Counted from the first letter of the stretch, positions 28,180 through 36,687 are shown. The stretch: 64,000 nucleotides of DNA from Chitinophaga sp. CF418 (GCF_900142925.1 NZ_FRCN01000006.1:426478-490477); one strand, 5' to 3'. The notes: generated by a model from the letters alone, not told the origin. A program made the numbers and translations.

Positions 28180-28222
28180 GAAGGGCTCTTATAACGGGAT
28201 TAAAGGGTCTTATATCGGGATA
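28180..28222. repeat. Degenerate 20-bp tandem repeat
   Basis: Two adjacent similar units, AAGGGCTCTTATAACGGGAT and AAGGGTCTTATATCGGGAT, are followed by a partial third beginning AAAGGGCTTTCG. They lie between the nested repeats and the end of the AraC gene at 28361. Nothing else was recognised in 28223-28360. Confidence 0.6.
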
Positions 28223-28360
28223 AAGGGCTTTCGTATACATAGTTTGAAACTGCATTGGCGTCTTTCCTAACATTGCACTAACGATTGCGGGAAAGCGCCA
28301 TCCTCAGGACAGCACTTTCCCGCAGTGAAGAAAAGCTCTTTGACATATTGGAATTTAAAA

Positions 28361-29284
28361 CTAATTGATACCGTCCGGTTCCTGTTTATTATTGCGGAAT
28401 TCTCCTGGCGTAAATCCTGTTTTGGTTTTGAATAATCTACTGAAATGAGAAGCGTGTTCAAAACCCAGGTCGTAGGAGATCTCACTAATGGACCTATTGG
28501 TGCTCCAAAGCAGGTTTTTAGCCTCCTGAACAAGCCGGAGATGAATATGCTCCTGTGTTGATTTCCCGGTGAATTTATGCAGCAGGTCGGCGAGATATTT
28601 AGCAGACAGGTTCAACCTGGAAGCAAAGTATTTCACATCCGGCAGGCCGTCCTGTTGCAATATTTCCCGGGTGAAATACTCGTTTAACATAAACTCAAAT
28701 TGCTGCACGATGTCGTTGTTCACCTTCTCCCTTGTCAGGAACTGTCTGTCGTAGAAGCGTTCGCAATAGCTGAGCAACAGTTCGATATTGGAGACGATCA
28801 GGTGTTGTGTATGTTTATCTATGCGCCCTGCGCATTCGCGTTCAATTTTGCTGACACAGTCATACAGGATGGCTTTCTCTTCTTCTGAAACGTGTAAGGC
28901 TTCATTGAGATCATAGAGGAAAAAAGAGTACTGATGTATCAGCCGGCCCAGTCCTGAGGTGTTTATCAGGTCAGGATGAAAGAATAAGGCCCAGCCTTCT
29001 TCCACCTTTACTTCCTGCACTACGCTAAGCACCTGCCCGGGGGCGGTGAACATAACAGAACCTTCTTCAAAGTCATATTGCGACCTGCCATACATGATCT
29101 CTCCCTTAAAACGTTTGCAGGAAACCAGGTAAAGATCCATCTGGTAGCCGATGCCCGGGTCCAGTACACTATGGTTGATAGACCTGAGATCAATTACGCT
29201 CACCAGTGGATGCTTCGGCGCTCCACACTCGTAAAGCCGGTGCAATTCGCTGATTGTTCTGACATTAATCACCTTTCTTTCCAT
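28361..29284 (-). CDS. AraC-family transcriptional regulator
   Basis: This 307-residue protein has an N-terminal sensing part (about 1-190) and a C-terminal AraC double HTH (about 205-300). The C-terminal part contains SEISYDLGFEHASHFSRLFK and GFTPGEFRN. Regulators of this type often control an adjacent oxidoreductase gene in Bacteroidota. The SDR gene that starts at 30177 lies upstream on the same strand, ending 71 bases before this ATG, so the pair may form a unit. Downstream is a repeat-rich gene-free region. The effector is unknown. Confidence 0.88.
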   Translation of the reverse strand: MERKVINVRTISELHRLYECGAPKHPLVSVIDLRSINHSVLDPGIGYQMDLYLVSCKRFKGEIMYGRSQYDFEEGSVMFTAPGQVLSVVQEVKVEEGWALFFHPDLINTSGLGRLIHQYSFFLYDLNEALHVSEEEKAILYDCVSKIERECAGRIDKHTQHLIVSNIELLLSYCERFYDRQFLTREKVNNDIVQQFEFMLNEYFTREILQQDGLPDVKYFASRLNLSAKYLADLLHKFTGKSTQEHIHLRLVQEAKNLLWSTNRSISEISYDLGFEHASHFSRLFKTKTGFTPGEFRNNKQEPDGIN

Positions 29285-29355
29285 CTTGCTAATTTAGTGT
29301 TTTTTACCTGCGTTCCCTGCTTACTTATGCCTTCGTATCTTTACGTGTCCCCCTG

Positions 29356-30177
29356 TTACTCCTTGCCGAAAAACAACTGGTCAAACTGCTCCCTGAAAGC
29401 ATCTGCTCCGATACGGGTCCGGGTTGCATAAAATTGCTTACCATCTTCCCCGGCGATATAACGTAACTGGTTCTTCCCATCAGTAGCCGCTTCATATACT
29501 GTTTCAGCAATCACGGCGGGCGGTGTTAATTGCTCAGGATTCATCACCTGACCGAATATCTCATTGGCCTTTTCAAGGATCGTTTGATAGGGCTCCGTAT
29601 TCAATGTGCCATACACCAAAGACCGGCCCACAAAATCTGTACGGATACCTCCGGGAAGTATATTCTTTATACCGATCCCAAACTTTGACAACTCAAAATG
29701 CATACTCTCTGCCAAACCTTCCAATCCCCATTTTGCTGCATGGTAAAGCGCATTTAAGGGGAAGGTGATCATGCCGCCAATAGATGAAGTGTTGATGAAA
29801 AGCCCGGCCCTTTTCTCGCGGAAGTAAGGGATAAACGCTTTCGTTACCCTGATCACGCCCAATAGATCTGTGTTGAGCAAATTGGTGATCTGTTCATCCG
29901 AAAGGGTTTCCAATGGCCCTACAAGTCCATATCCGGCATTGTTAAACACCACATCGATATTGAACTGACTCGTAGCCCTGTGCACGCATTCTTCTATGCT
30001 GGCAAGGTTGGTCACATCCAACTTTAATAAGGTAACATTATCCAATAATGAGAGTTCTTTTTCTTCTTCCGGTTTACGCATGGTAGCTATAACGTTCCAG
30101 CCTTTGCTATGAAAAAGTTTTGCGGTTGCTTTGCCCAATCCTGATGAGGCGCCTGTAATGAAAATTGTGTTTGACAT
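29356..30177 (-). CDS. Short-chain dehydrogenase/reductase (classical SDR)
   Basis: This 273-residue NAD(P)-dependent oxidoreductase has the Rossmann motif TGASSGLGKAT near residue 8 and NNAGYG at about 82-87. The catalytic Ser is in INTSSIGG and the YxxxK pair in LYHAAKWGLEG. The C-terminal substrate region is typical of the ketoreductase-like subgroup often called by its similarity to retinol dehydrogenases. The substrate cannot be read from sequence. It lies 71 bases upstream of the AraC gene on the same strand, which suggests regulation by that protein. Confidence 0.92.
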   Translation of the reverse strand: MSNTIFITGASSGLGKATAKLFHSKGWNVIATMRKPEEEKELSLLDNVTLLKLDVTNLASIEECVHRATSQFNIDVVFNNAGYGLVGPLETLSDEQITNLLNTDLLGVIRVTKAFIPYFREKRAGLFINTSSIGGMITFPLNALYHAAKWGLEGLAESMHFELSKFGIGIKNILPGGIRTDFVGRSLVYGTLNTEPYQTILEKANEIFGQVMNPEQLTPPAVIAETVYEAATDGKNQLRYIAGEDGKQFYATRTRIGADAFREQFDQLFFGKE

Positions 30178-30389
30178 TGTGTTCTTTTTTTTAACAAATT
30201 TCGGGCGGTGGACGGGGATAGAATTATACTTTTGGCGGCATGTCTTAACAGTTTGGCGTATCCATTTATCTGAAGGAACACAATCTACAGATTTACAATA
30301 AATTGAGCAGATCCCTGCAGTACGTCGTCTTCCTGCTTCTCTTTGTGGGGAGTATTTAAAAAGTATTAGTAATAAAGAGCCGTATTCGT

Positions 30390-30397
30390 TAATTTTG
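30390..30397 (+). promoter_or_regulatory. -7 box for the Crp-type regulator gene
   Basis: TAATTTTG matches TAnnTTTG, with transcription expected near 30404 and the ATG at 30432. No clear TTG was found at the -33 position. The remainder of 30178-30389 holds nothing else recognised. Confidence 0.35.
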
Positions 30398-30431
30398 ATT
30401 AATTCCTATTTCCAACTATTTGATTAGAAAT

Positions 30432-31019
30432 ATGTACGACAGGCTATTCCATTATATTGAGCAATACAGCAACTCCACACTTTCTGAAAGCGAGAAAGAG
30501 GTTCTTACTAATACATGGAAGCCACAAACATTAAAGAAGAAAGCGTTTTTTCTTAGAGAAGGAGAGCTCTGTAATTTCGCTGGTTTCATAGTAAAAGGCG
30601 CCATGCGTCAGTATACGGTTGACGATAACGGCATAGAACATGTAAGTGAGTTAGCGATTGAAAACTGGTGGATTGTAGACCGTAAGAGCTATTTTGAACG
30701 CACACCTGCCACCACCTACATTGAAGCCTGGGAGAATACGGAAATGCTGGTGCTGAAAAGATCTAACCTCGACATTATTCTGGAAATCCCCTCCATTAAA
30801 GAAATGTTCTGGCAGATGAACCAGAGAAATCAGATTGCATCACAACAGCGGCTAAACGATATCGTTTCGCTACCAGCCTCCAAAAGGTATGAGAATCTAC
30901 AAAAAAAGTATCCTGCGATCATAGAGCGATTCCCCCAGCACATTATAGCCTCCTATCTTGGCATAACCAAAGAGACCTTAAGCAGAGTAAGGAACCGCAT
31001 AGCCGGAAAGAATCCCTGA
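30432..31019 (+). CDS. Crp/Fnr-family transcriptional regulator
   Basis: I use ATG 30432 (195 aa, MYDRLFHYIEQY); a TTG at 30420 is in frame but unlikely. The N-terminal cyclic-nucleotide-binding-like domain (about 10-125) reads KKKAFFLREGELCNFAGFIVKGA. A winged HTH follows at about 140-195, with recognition region YLGITKETLSRVRNRI. The phosphate-binding cassette of true Crp is not obvious, so the ligand may differ, as in most Bacteroidota members. The downstream gene run 31173-34053 is separated by a consensus-like promoter, so control of that run is a guess. Confidence 0.88.
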   Translation: MYDRLFHYIEQYSNSTLSESEKEVLTNTWKPQTLKKKAFFLREGELCNFAGFIVKGAMRQYTVDDNGIEHVSELAIENWWIVDRKSYFERTPATTYIEAWENTEMLVLKRSNLDIILEIPSIKEMFWQMNQRNQIASQQRLNDIVSLPASKRYENLQKKYPAIIERFPQHIIASYLGITKETLSRVRNRIAGKNP

Positions 31020-31082
31020 AGCCAGCCATCATCCATCTCTCTACTTTTTCATTACAATTTTCTTTGTTGATCTAGGTCATCG

Positions 31083-31111
31083 TTTTGCCCCTATTGGCGG
31101 GGCTAACTTTG
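31083..31111 (+). promoter_or_regulatory. Promoter of the isochorismatase-pirin-cupin-hydrolase run
   Basis: TTTTG (31083-31087), a 16-base spacer and TAACTTTG (31104-31111) fit the Bacteroidota promoter form. Transcription would start near 31118, about 55 bases before the ATG at 31173. No competing promoter was seen between the four genes. Confidence 0.55.
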
Positions 31112-31172
31112 TTCCCGGAAGTGAAGGACGTACCACTTCTTCTTAACCGATTATCTAATAAATTCAAAGAAA

Positions 31173-31766
31173 ATGAAAAAGTTTAAGATCGAGGATTCGG
31201 TCATGTTATTGATCGACCACCAGGCGGGAACACTGAATTTCGCTGCAAACCGTTCCCATGACATCATTATCAGCAGAACCAGGGCACTTGCCAGGGTTGC
31301 AAAGGAACTAAATATTCCGGTTGTACTGACCACCAGTCAGGAAGACCGGGCACAGGGACCGCTTATCAAAGACCTGCAGGAGATCCTGCCCGCACAGTAT
31401 GAAAACAGGATAAAAAGAGCCGGTGTTACTAACGCCTGGAATGATCCTGCATACAAAGCGGCAGTGCTTGAGGCCGCCGCTGGACGCAAAAATGTGATCA
31501 TGGCCGGACTGACAAACGATGTTTGTATTGTATGGCCGTCCATTTCCATGCAGGAAGAGGGATTTGATGTACAGGTCGTAATTGATGCGGGTGGCTCTCC
31601 AACTGAGATTGCCGATGATGTAGCAAGACGGACCTGGGAGGGCCAGGGTGTCAGGACAACTTCCTTTAACCAGTTAATTTCTGAGCTCGTTCACAGCTGG
31701 GCCACCCCCGAAGGAGAGAAGGTCATTCCTATCCTATTCGAAGAGATTTTTTCCAAACTGATCTGA
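31173..31766 (+). CDS. Isochorismatase-family cysteine hydrolase (YcaC-like)
   Basis: This 197-residue cysteine hydrolase shows the family triad: Asp15 in LLIDHQAG, Lys81 in NRIKRAG and nucleophile Cys118 in LTNDVCIV. The cis-peptide region precedes the Cys. The sequence pattern fits the YcaC-like group, whose substrates are not settled, rather than nicotinamidase. It is the first gene of a run with pirin, cupin and alpha/beta hydrolase genes (gaps 40, 20 and 37 bases), which suggests a joint role in detoxifying or degrading small molecules. Confidence 0.9.
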   Translation: MKKFKIEDSVMLLIDHQAGTLNFAANRSHDIIISRTRALARVAKELNIPVVLTTSQEDRAQGPLIKDLQEILPAQYENRIKRAGVTNAWNDPAYKAAVLEAAAGRKNVIMAGLTNDVCIVWPSISMQEEGFDVQVVIDAGGSPTEIADDVARRTWEGQGVRTTSFNQLISELVHSWATPEGEKVIPILFEEIFSKLI

Positions 31767-31806
31767 TTTTACACCGAAGTGCCGGATTGACCGGCACTTC
31801 ATAATC

Positions 31807-32556
31807 ATGCAAAAGTTGATACGCAAGATAACTGCAAACTCGTTTTCGGGCAAAGGGCCCATAAGGATATTATATCCGGGGATGAACATATCTGATGGTG
31901 ATAGCGGAATAGGAAGTATAGGACGGATAGACCATGCAGAGATACATGGAGGAGGCACCATACCCATGCATCCGCATGTCAATGATGAGATACTTTCTTA
32001 TTTCAGAAGCGGAGAAGCCCGGCACCGGGATTCTGAAGGCTTTGAGGAAACTATCGGCAGGAACAAGCTTATGCTGATGAAGGCTGGTAGATCCTTTTAC
32101 CATGAAGAGACCATGGATGGGAATAAGGAGCCCCTTGAAGGACTCCAGATTTTTATCCGTCCCGGCAGGAAAGACCTTGACCCGGAGGTGACCTTTTTAG
32201 AACTCGAAGAGTTCCATAGTGATAACAGCTGGAGATTGATCGCTTCTCCAACAGAACAGACTCATTTGCGCTTCAGTAGCGAAACCTGGATCTATGACAC
32301 CAGACTTTTGAAAGGCAGTAGCATTGCTATGCCAGAGCTGCCCAGGAGGGATCTGACCGCATTGCTTTATGTTTATAAAGGTTCGGCAACAGTAGATGGA
32401 GAACTAAACCTGGTGAAAAGAGAAAGTATCGTACTGACAGGCGAAGAGAAGATTACTTTGACGGCGCTGGAAGATACTGAGTTCGTGCTGTTTCTCACTG
32501 ATGAAAAGACTGAGATTTTTAAGGATGGTATGTATAGCGGGAACCAGTTTCGTTAG
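31807..32556 (+). CDS. Pirin-family protein (bicupin)
   Basis: This 249-residue protein is a double-cupin of the pirin family. The N-terminal metal site lies around MHPHVNDEILSYF with HRDS following. IFIRPGRKDLDP links to a second cupin (about 165-245). Bacterial pirins such as YhaK/YhhW are iron or quercetinase-type proteins; the actual reaction here is unknown. The shared operon with a separate cupin and a hydrolase suggests a redox-stress or aromatic-compound context. Confidence 0.88.
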   Translation: MQKLIRKITANSFSGKGPIRILYPGMNISDGDSGIGSIGRIDHAEIHGGGTIPMHPHVNDEILSYFRSGEARHRDSEGFEETIGRNKLMLMKAGRSFYHEETMDGNKEPLEGLQIFIRPGRKDLDPEVTFLELEEFHSDNSWRLIASPTEQTHLRFSSETWIYDTRLLKGSSIAMPELPRRDLTALLYVYKGSATVDGELNLVKRESIVLTGEEKITLTALEDTEFVLFLTDEKTEIFKDGMYSGNQFR

Positions 32557-32576
32557 TTAAGGGTTAAAAAATTTCA

Positions 32577-33077
32577 ATGATGACTGAGATTACGGTAACA
32601 CAAAAAGATGATGGGGAACACTTCGGTGTTGCAGGAGGAAATTACAGGGTTGTGATTTCCGGAGCACAAACCGGTGGAATATATGCTGTCATAGAAATGA
32701 CCGTTCCGCCAGGTGGAGGTCCGCCTCCGCATGAGCATCCGTTTACCCGGGAAATGTTCTATGTACTCGAAGGAGAATTGGAGTTTCAGACCCAGCCCGG
32801 AAAGGTTATTTTAGGCAAGGGTGGTTTCATAGATATTCCTCTTAATGGCCCCATACACTGTTTCAGGAACGTTTCCGGCAATATGGCCAGGCTACTTTGT
32901 ACCGTGATACCCGCCGGACTGGAGAATGTCTTCAGAGAGATCGGAATACCGGTTGCCCCGGGAGAATTTCTTCCCAGGCCGGAACTCACAGCCGAGCGGG
33001 AAGCATTTCTCGGGATGGTCGACCAGAAATACGGTCAGACCACCTACGCACCAGACTACTTTGAAAGGGATATATAA
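32577..33077 (+). CDS. Single-domain cupin protein
   Basis: This 166-residue protein has one cupin domain. The metal-binding motif is PPHEHPFTREMFYVLEGELE (two His and a Glu), with the second half around GPIHCFRNVSG (His). The fold should bind Fe or Mn, and both dioxygenase and isomerase activity are possible. ATG codons at 32577 and 32580 are equivalent starts. It is third in the four-gene run. Confidence 0.85.
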   Translation: MMTEITVTQKDDGEHFGVAGGNYRVVISGAQTGGIYAVIEMTVPPGGGPPPHEHPFTREMFYVLEGELEFQTQPGKVILGKGGFIDIPLNGPIHCFRNVSGNMARLLCTVIPAGLENVFREIGIPVAPGEFLPRPELTAEREAFLGMVDQKYGQTTYAPDYFERDI

Positions 33078-33114
33078 TTTCATGTATCACTGATGTCAGC
33101 AATAAAAATAAGAA

Positions 33115-34053
33115 ATGGAAAAACAACATACAGTGGAGGTCACCGGAGCACCGGTAATTCCAGGCTTTACAAATGATAGATTCGAACTGAACGGTATTGG
33201 GATACACTACTTGTTGGGAGGAAATCCGGCAGGAAAACCAGTGATACTTTGGCATGGGTTTATGGGTTCTTCGCAATCCTGGAAGAAAGTTATGCCGTTG
33301 TTGGCCGATGCTGGATTTCACATACTTGTTCCTGATATGAGAGGTTATGGAGATTCGGATAAGCCCGAGGGATCGGAAGGATACGATGCCCGTACGATCT
33401 ACGGAGACTTCAGGGCTTTAGTGAACGGGATCGGTTTCGGTAAGGGACAGCCCCTGACACTCGTGGCGCACGATATGGGAGCTGCTCCAGCGCTGATATG
33501 GAGTGCAGATCATCCCGATGAAATTGCGGCGCTGCTCTATATGGAAATGGTAGTAGTGGTCAGCGATGTACTGGAGAACCATTTATCTTTTACGCCCGAA
33601 GTTATGCATAGTAAATTGGGACCGATGTGGTGGTGGATCCTTCCTTTTGCACAGGAGGCACTGGAAGTACTATTTGTTGGTAAAGAACGTGATTTCGCAA
33701 ATTGGTTTTACGACTGGATAACGGCTAATAAAAAGGCGATCGGCCCTGAAGAGATCAATGAGACGCTACGTACATTTTCAGGTAAAAAGGGAGTAAACGG
33801 GGCTTTCGGCATATACAGAGGAGTACTTGCATCTATGAAGCAGACTAACCCTTTACTTTCCCGGAAAGTTACAGTACCTATCGTGGCTGTGGGAGGAGAA
33901 TATTCACTGGGTAAAGGCGTTGCGGAAATGGTTAGCCTGGTGGCAGAAAATGTCTCAATGGAAATAGTCAGTGATGCCGGTCATTTCCTGGCAGAAGAAC
34001 AGCCGGAAAAGATTGCGGAGCTTGTTGTAAACACTGTTAAAAACTTTGCTTAG
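33115..34053 (+). CDS. Alpha/beta-fold hydrolase (epoxide/haloalkane hydrolase type)
   Basis: This 312-residue hydrolase has the oxyanion motif WHGFMGS (about 46-52). The nucleophile elbow VAHDMGA carries Asp120 in place of Ser, and the catalytic His is in DAGHFLAEE near 292. An Asp nucleophile points to epoxide hydrolase or haloalkane/fluoroacetate dehalogenase chemistry rather than an esterase. The cap domain (about 140-225) includes PMWWWILPF. There is no signal peptide. It is the last gene of the run starting at 31173. Confidence 0.88.
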   Translation: MEKQHTVEVTGAPVIPGFTNDRFELNGIGIHYLLGGNPAGKPVILWHGFMGSSQSWKKVMPLLADAGFHILVPDMRGYGDSDKPEGSEGYDARTIYGDFRALVNGIGFGKGQPLTLVAHDMGAAPALIWSADHPDEIAALLYMEMVVVVSDVLENHLSFTPEVMHSKLGPMWWWILPFAQEALEVLFVGKERDFANWFYDWITANKKAIGPEEINETLRTFSGKKGVNGAFGIYRGVLASMKQTNPLLSRKVTVPIVAVGGEYSLGKGVAEMVSLVAENVSMEIVSDAGHFLAEEQPEKIAELVVNTVKNFA

Positions 34054-34158
34054 TGTCGAAATTCCAAAAAGCCTTCTGTCATTCCACATGTAACGCAGGC
34101 AACTGGTGAATGTCTAAACATGCTCCGGTTACTGAGTAGTTCAAAATAATAACCGCAC

Positions 34159-34205
34159 ACATTTGACTTATCATGATCAGATACGCTACATGATAAGTCA
34201 AATGT
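34159..34205. repeat. Perfect 17-bp inverted repeat
   Basis: ACATTTGACTTATCATG (34159-34175) and its exact complement (34189-34205) are separated by 13 bases. It lies between the alpha/beta hydrolase gene (ends 34053) and the acyltransferase-like gene (starts 34274). No T-run follows, so it is not a standard terminator; a regulator site or RNA hairpin is possible. Confidence 0.8.
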
Positions 34206-34273
34206 AATATTGCCGATCATTTGATATACTCATTACAAAAGATCGTAAGATTTTACTGATATTTGGGGCTCTT

Positions 34274-35506
34274 ATGATTCAGGAAAACAACATTGCTTTA
34301 GCAGGCACACCATTAACAGCTGCTAAAAGTCGCCGCATAGAGTCTATTGATCTGCTCAGAGGTACCATTATGATCATTATGGCGCTTGATCATGTCCGCG
34401 ACTATTTTCACGCATATTCATATCTCAACGATCCGACGGACCTGCAACATACCAGCGTCCCGATCTTCCTTACGCGATGGATCACGCATTTCTGCGCGCC
34501 CATTTTCATGCTCCTGGCCGGCGTCTCCGCCTGCCTTTATGGAGTGAAGAATGGCCGTAAGGCGCTCTCCGGTTTCCTCCTTACAAGAGGCCTCTGGCTG
34601 GTGATGGTAGAGATGCTCCTTATTACTTTGTTCTGGACCTTTAATCCTCATTACCCGGGGTTTATCCTCCAGGTGATCTGGGCATTCGGTATCAGCATGA
34701 TGGTGCTCTCCCTGCTGATCCATTTGCCCCGGGCGGTGTTATTGCCCCTTGGCATCATCCTGGTAGCAGGACATAACGCCCTGGATAATGTGCACGTTGC
34801 AGGTGATGGTCCTGCCGCGGTGCTATGGTCGGTATTACATCAACCTAATTTTGCAGGATTCCCTATCGGCCCCTTCCGCTTTATAGTAGGGTATCCTGTT
34901 ATTCCATACATTGGCATCATTAGCTTAGGCTATTGCCTGGGTAGTCTCTACACAAAGGATACCGCTCCGGAAACCCGCAAAAAGCTGCTGCGTAATTTTG
35001 GCTTCGGGGCTATCGCTCTTTTCATCATCCTCCGTTGGATAAATGTTTATGGCGATGCGGCACACTGGTCAGTACAGAAGAATTTTCTGTTTACCGTGCT
35101 CTCTTTTATCAATGTATCGAAGTATCCGCCTTCATTGCTGTATATTCTGATGACGCTGGGCCCCGCATTACTGTTCCTCGCATATGCTGAGCAGCCATTG
35201 AACAAGCTTACTTCCAAAATAACAATCTTCGGCAGGGTGCCTATGTTCTTCTACCTGCTGCACATCCCATTGATACATGGACTGGGCGTGCTTGCAGCCG
35301 GCTTATCCGGACATTCTGCCGGAAGCATGGTCAACCTTACTACATGGGTGACGTCTAATCCTCAACTACGAGGATATGGATTTTCACTGCCTGTTGTATA
35401 CCTGGTATGGATAGTGGTGATGCTGATGTTATATCCGGTGAGTTTAAGGTTCAGCAAATATAAACAGGCGAACCAGGGAGAGAAAAAGTGGTTGAGTTAT
35501 TTCTAA
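34274..35506 (+). CDS. DUF1624 / HGSNAT-like membrane protein
   Basis: This 410-residue integral membrane protein has about ten transmembrane helices. The N-terminal signature RIESIDLLRGTIMIIMALDHVRDYF is typical of DUF1624 proteins, related to the heparan-alpha-glucosaminide N-acetyltransferase family. The conserved His in LDHVRD and the Arg are those implicated in acyl transfer in relatives. The role in bacteria is unclear, possibly acylation of envelope glycans. No operon partner is evident; the flanks are a 17-bp inverted repeat and a long hairpin. Confidence 0.85.
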   Translation: MIQENNIALAGTPLTAAKSRRIESIDLLRGTIMIIMALDHVRDYFHAYSYLNDPTDLQHTSVPIFLTRWITHFCAPIFMLLAGVSACLYGVKNGRKALSGFLLTRGLWLVMVEMLLITLFWTFNPHYPGFILQVIWAFGISMMVLSLLIHLPRAVLLPLGIILVAGHNALDNVHVAGDGPAAVLWSVLHQPNFAGFPIGPFRFIVGYPVIPYIGIISLGYCLGSLYTKDTAPETRKKLLRNFGFGAIALFIILRWINVYGDAAHWSVQKNFLFTVLSFINVSKYPPSLLYILMTLGPALLFLAYAEQPLNKLTSKITIFGRVPMFFYLLHIPLIHGLGVLAAGLSGHSAGSMVNLTTWVTSNPQLRGYGFSLPVVYLVWIVVMLMLYPVSLRFSKYKQANQGEKKWLSYF

Positions 35507-35597
35507 AAGACATTTACTATTTCCCTGTGATGAGATTGTCGAATCACAGTCTCATCCTAACATGCAAGTGGTTTCCCGGCTGATTCAGAGAGGCACA

Positions 35598-35718
35598 GAA
35601 AAGGGGGCTGTCTCATAAATAACTTTTACCCAAATTTATTCGGGTACCTGATGGAGAAAATTTTCGTATAAGAAATTCTCAGAGCCATCGAGTTACTTAT
35701 GACACAGCCCCCTTTTTC
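35598..35718. repeat. Long inverted repeat between convergent genes (terminator or MITE-like)
   Basis: Arms GGGGGCTGTCTCATAAATAACT (two mismatches to the complement of the right arm) at 35603-35624 and 35691-35712 enclose 66 bases. Each arm is flanked by A4 on the left and T5 on the right. The element sits between the ends of the DUF1624 gene and the convergent small membrane protein gene, and would act as a terminator for both. The ends also resemble insertion-sequence terminal repeats, but no target duplication was found. Confidence 0.7.
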
Positions 35719-35742
35719 TTATAACAAAAGCCTGCTGTAAAC

Positions 35743-35976
35743 TTACTTGGTTCTTGTCAGCTTTGCCGAAATCCTTGTAAATATTGCATCAATAAATGGG
35801 ACACCTACAAATATCATCCACGGAACTAACGAAATGGTGAGCAGGAATGTCCGCTGATACAAAGGTAGCGCTGACAGCTCTTCTCCAAACAGGTAAAGAA
35901 ATAACGTGATGGATGGATAGATTACTAGCCAGATCTTGAGTGATGCGATCAATTTATTTTTTGTTTTCACGCTCAT
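35743..35976 (-). CDS. Small two-helix membrane protein
   Basis: This 77-residue protein has a positively charged N-terminus (MSVKTKNKLIASLK), two hydrophobic segments (about 15-31 and 43-66) and a charged tail (RISAKLTRTK). The composition and the Bacteroidota-like start argue for a real gene. I do not recognise the family. It lies 79 bases downstream of the SDR-like gene on the same strand and may be co-transcribed with it. Confidence 0.6.
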   Translation of the reverse strand: MSVKTKNKLIASLKIWLVIYPSITLFLYLFGEELSALPLYQRTFLLTISLVPWMIFVGVPFIDAIFTRISAKLTRTK

Positions 35977-36055
35977 TATTTTAAGTAAAATATTTTTTGC
36001 ACAGCGAAACTAATTTCAGGTAGTAGTCTCTTTACAGGACAAACGTGTGGTATCA

Positions 36056-36652
36056 CTAATATGGCTTAATTACCTGTCCGGTATTGGCCCCAAACATTGC
36101 TTTACGGAAACCATATTCCAGCTGTCGCATCGTCACCGGAATATCGCCGGGGAAATAAGGGAAATATTGCGGCGAGTCTTCAATCACTGTAGGACTTATA
36201 GCATTAATGCGTACGCCATTTTCCATTTCAATGGCTGCCGCTCTCACAAAACCCTCCACCGCGCAGTTGGCGGCAGATGCATTGGCAAAATTCTTTTGTG
36301 GCTCGTGCGACAATGCACCGGTAATTAGTGTAAACGATCCTTTGGAATTTATGTAGTGCTGACCGATCAGTACAAGGTTTATCTGTCCCATCATCTTTCC
36401 TTCCACGCCCTGCCTGAATGTTTTATCAGTAAGGTTTTTCCAGGGGCCAACATATGTCGGTCCTGCTGTTGAAATGAGCGCATCAAATGGCCCCACTTTC
36501 CTGTACATGTTTTCAATAGATGCAGTGGACGTAATGTCGACATCCACATCACAACCTTTGGTAGCGGCTGTAATCACTTCATGCTCTCCTTTAAAGGCAG
36601 CGGCCAGATACTTTCCCATAGTGCCCGATGCACCGACGATGATAATTTTCAT
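36056..36652 (-). CDS. Atypical short-chain dehydrogenase lacking the YxxxK pair
   Basis: This 198-residue SDR-fold protein has the cofactor motif VGASGTMGKYL and STAGPTY, in the usual position of NNAG. The catalytic segment reads NASAANCAVEGFVRAAA: the positions of Tyr and Lys in the classical YxxxKxAxEGF are Ala and Asn. A conserved subgroup of ~200-residue SDRs shares this feature, so it is a family trait rather than decay. Activity may be altered or lost. NAISPTVIEDS and TGQVIKPY complete the family pattern. Confidence 0.85.
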   Translation of the reverse strand: MKIIIVGASGTMGKYLAAAFKGEHEVITAATKGCDVDVDITSTASIENMYRKVGPFDALISTAGPTYVGPWKNLTDKTFRQGVEGKMMGQINLVLIGQHYINSKGSFTLITGALSHEPQKNFANASAANCAVEGFVRAAAIEMENGVRINAISPTVIEDSPQYFPYFPGDIPVTMRQLEYGFRKAMFGANTGQVIKPY

Positions 36653-36679
36653 TATTTTATATTAATATTTTGATGTATG

Positions 36680-36687
36680 CAAAACTA
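36680..36687 (-). promoter_or_regulatory. -7 box for the atypical SDR gene
   Basis: TAGTTTTG on the minus strand matches TAnnTTTG and would start transcription about 21 bases before the ATG at 36652. No -33 TTG was found. The rest of the 281-base divergent gap up to 36934 is AT-rich with no clear promoter for the cytochrome operon. Confidence 0.35.

Noticed and set aside
27918..28222. CRISPR array
   Set aside because: The repeats are 11 and 20 bases, directly abutting and partly inverted, with no unique spacers of constant length and no cas genes anywhere in the window.
35598..35718. Complete insertion sequence
   Set aside because: The body is only about 110 bases, has no transposase frame, and no target-site duplication flanks it.
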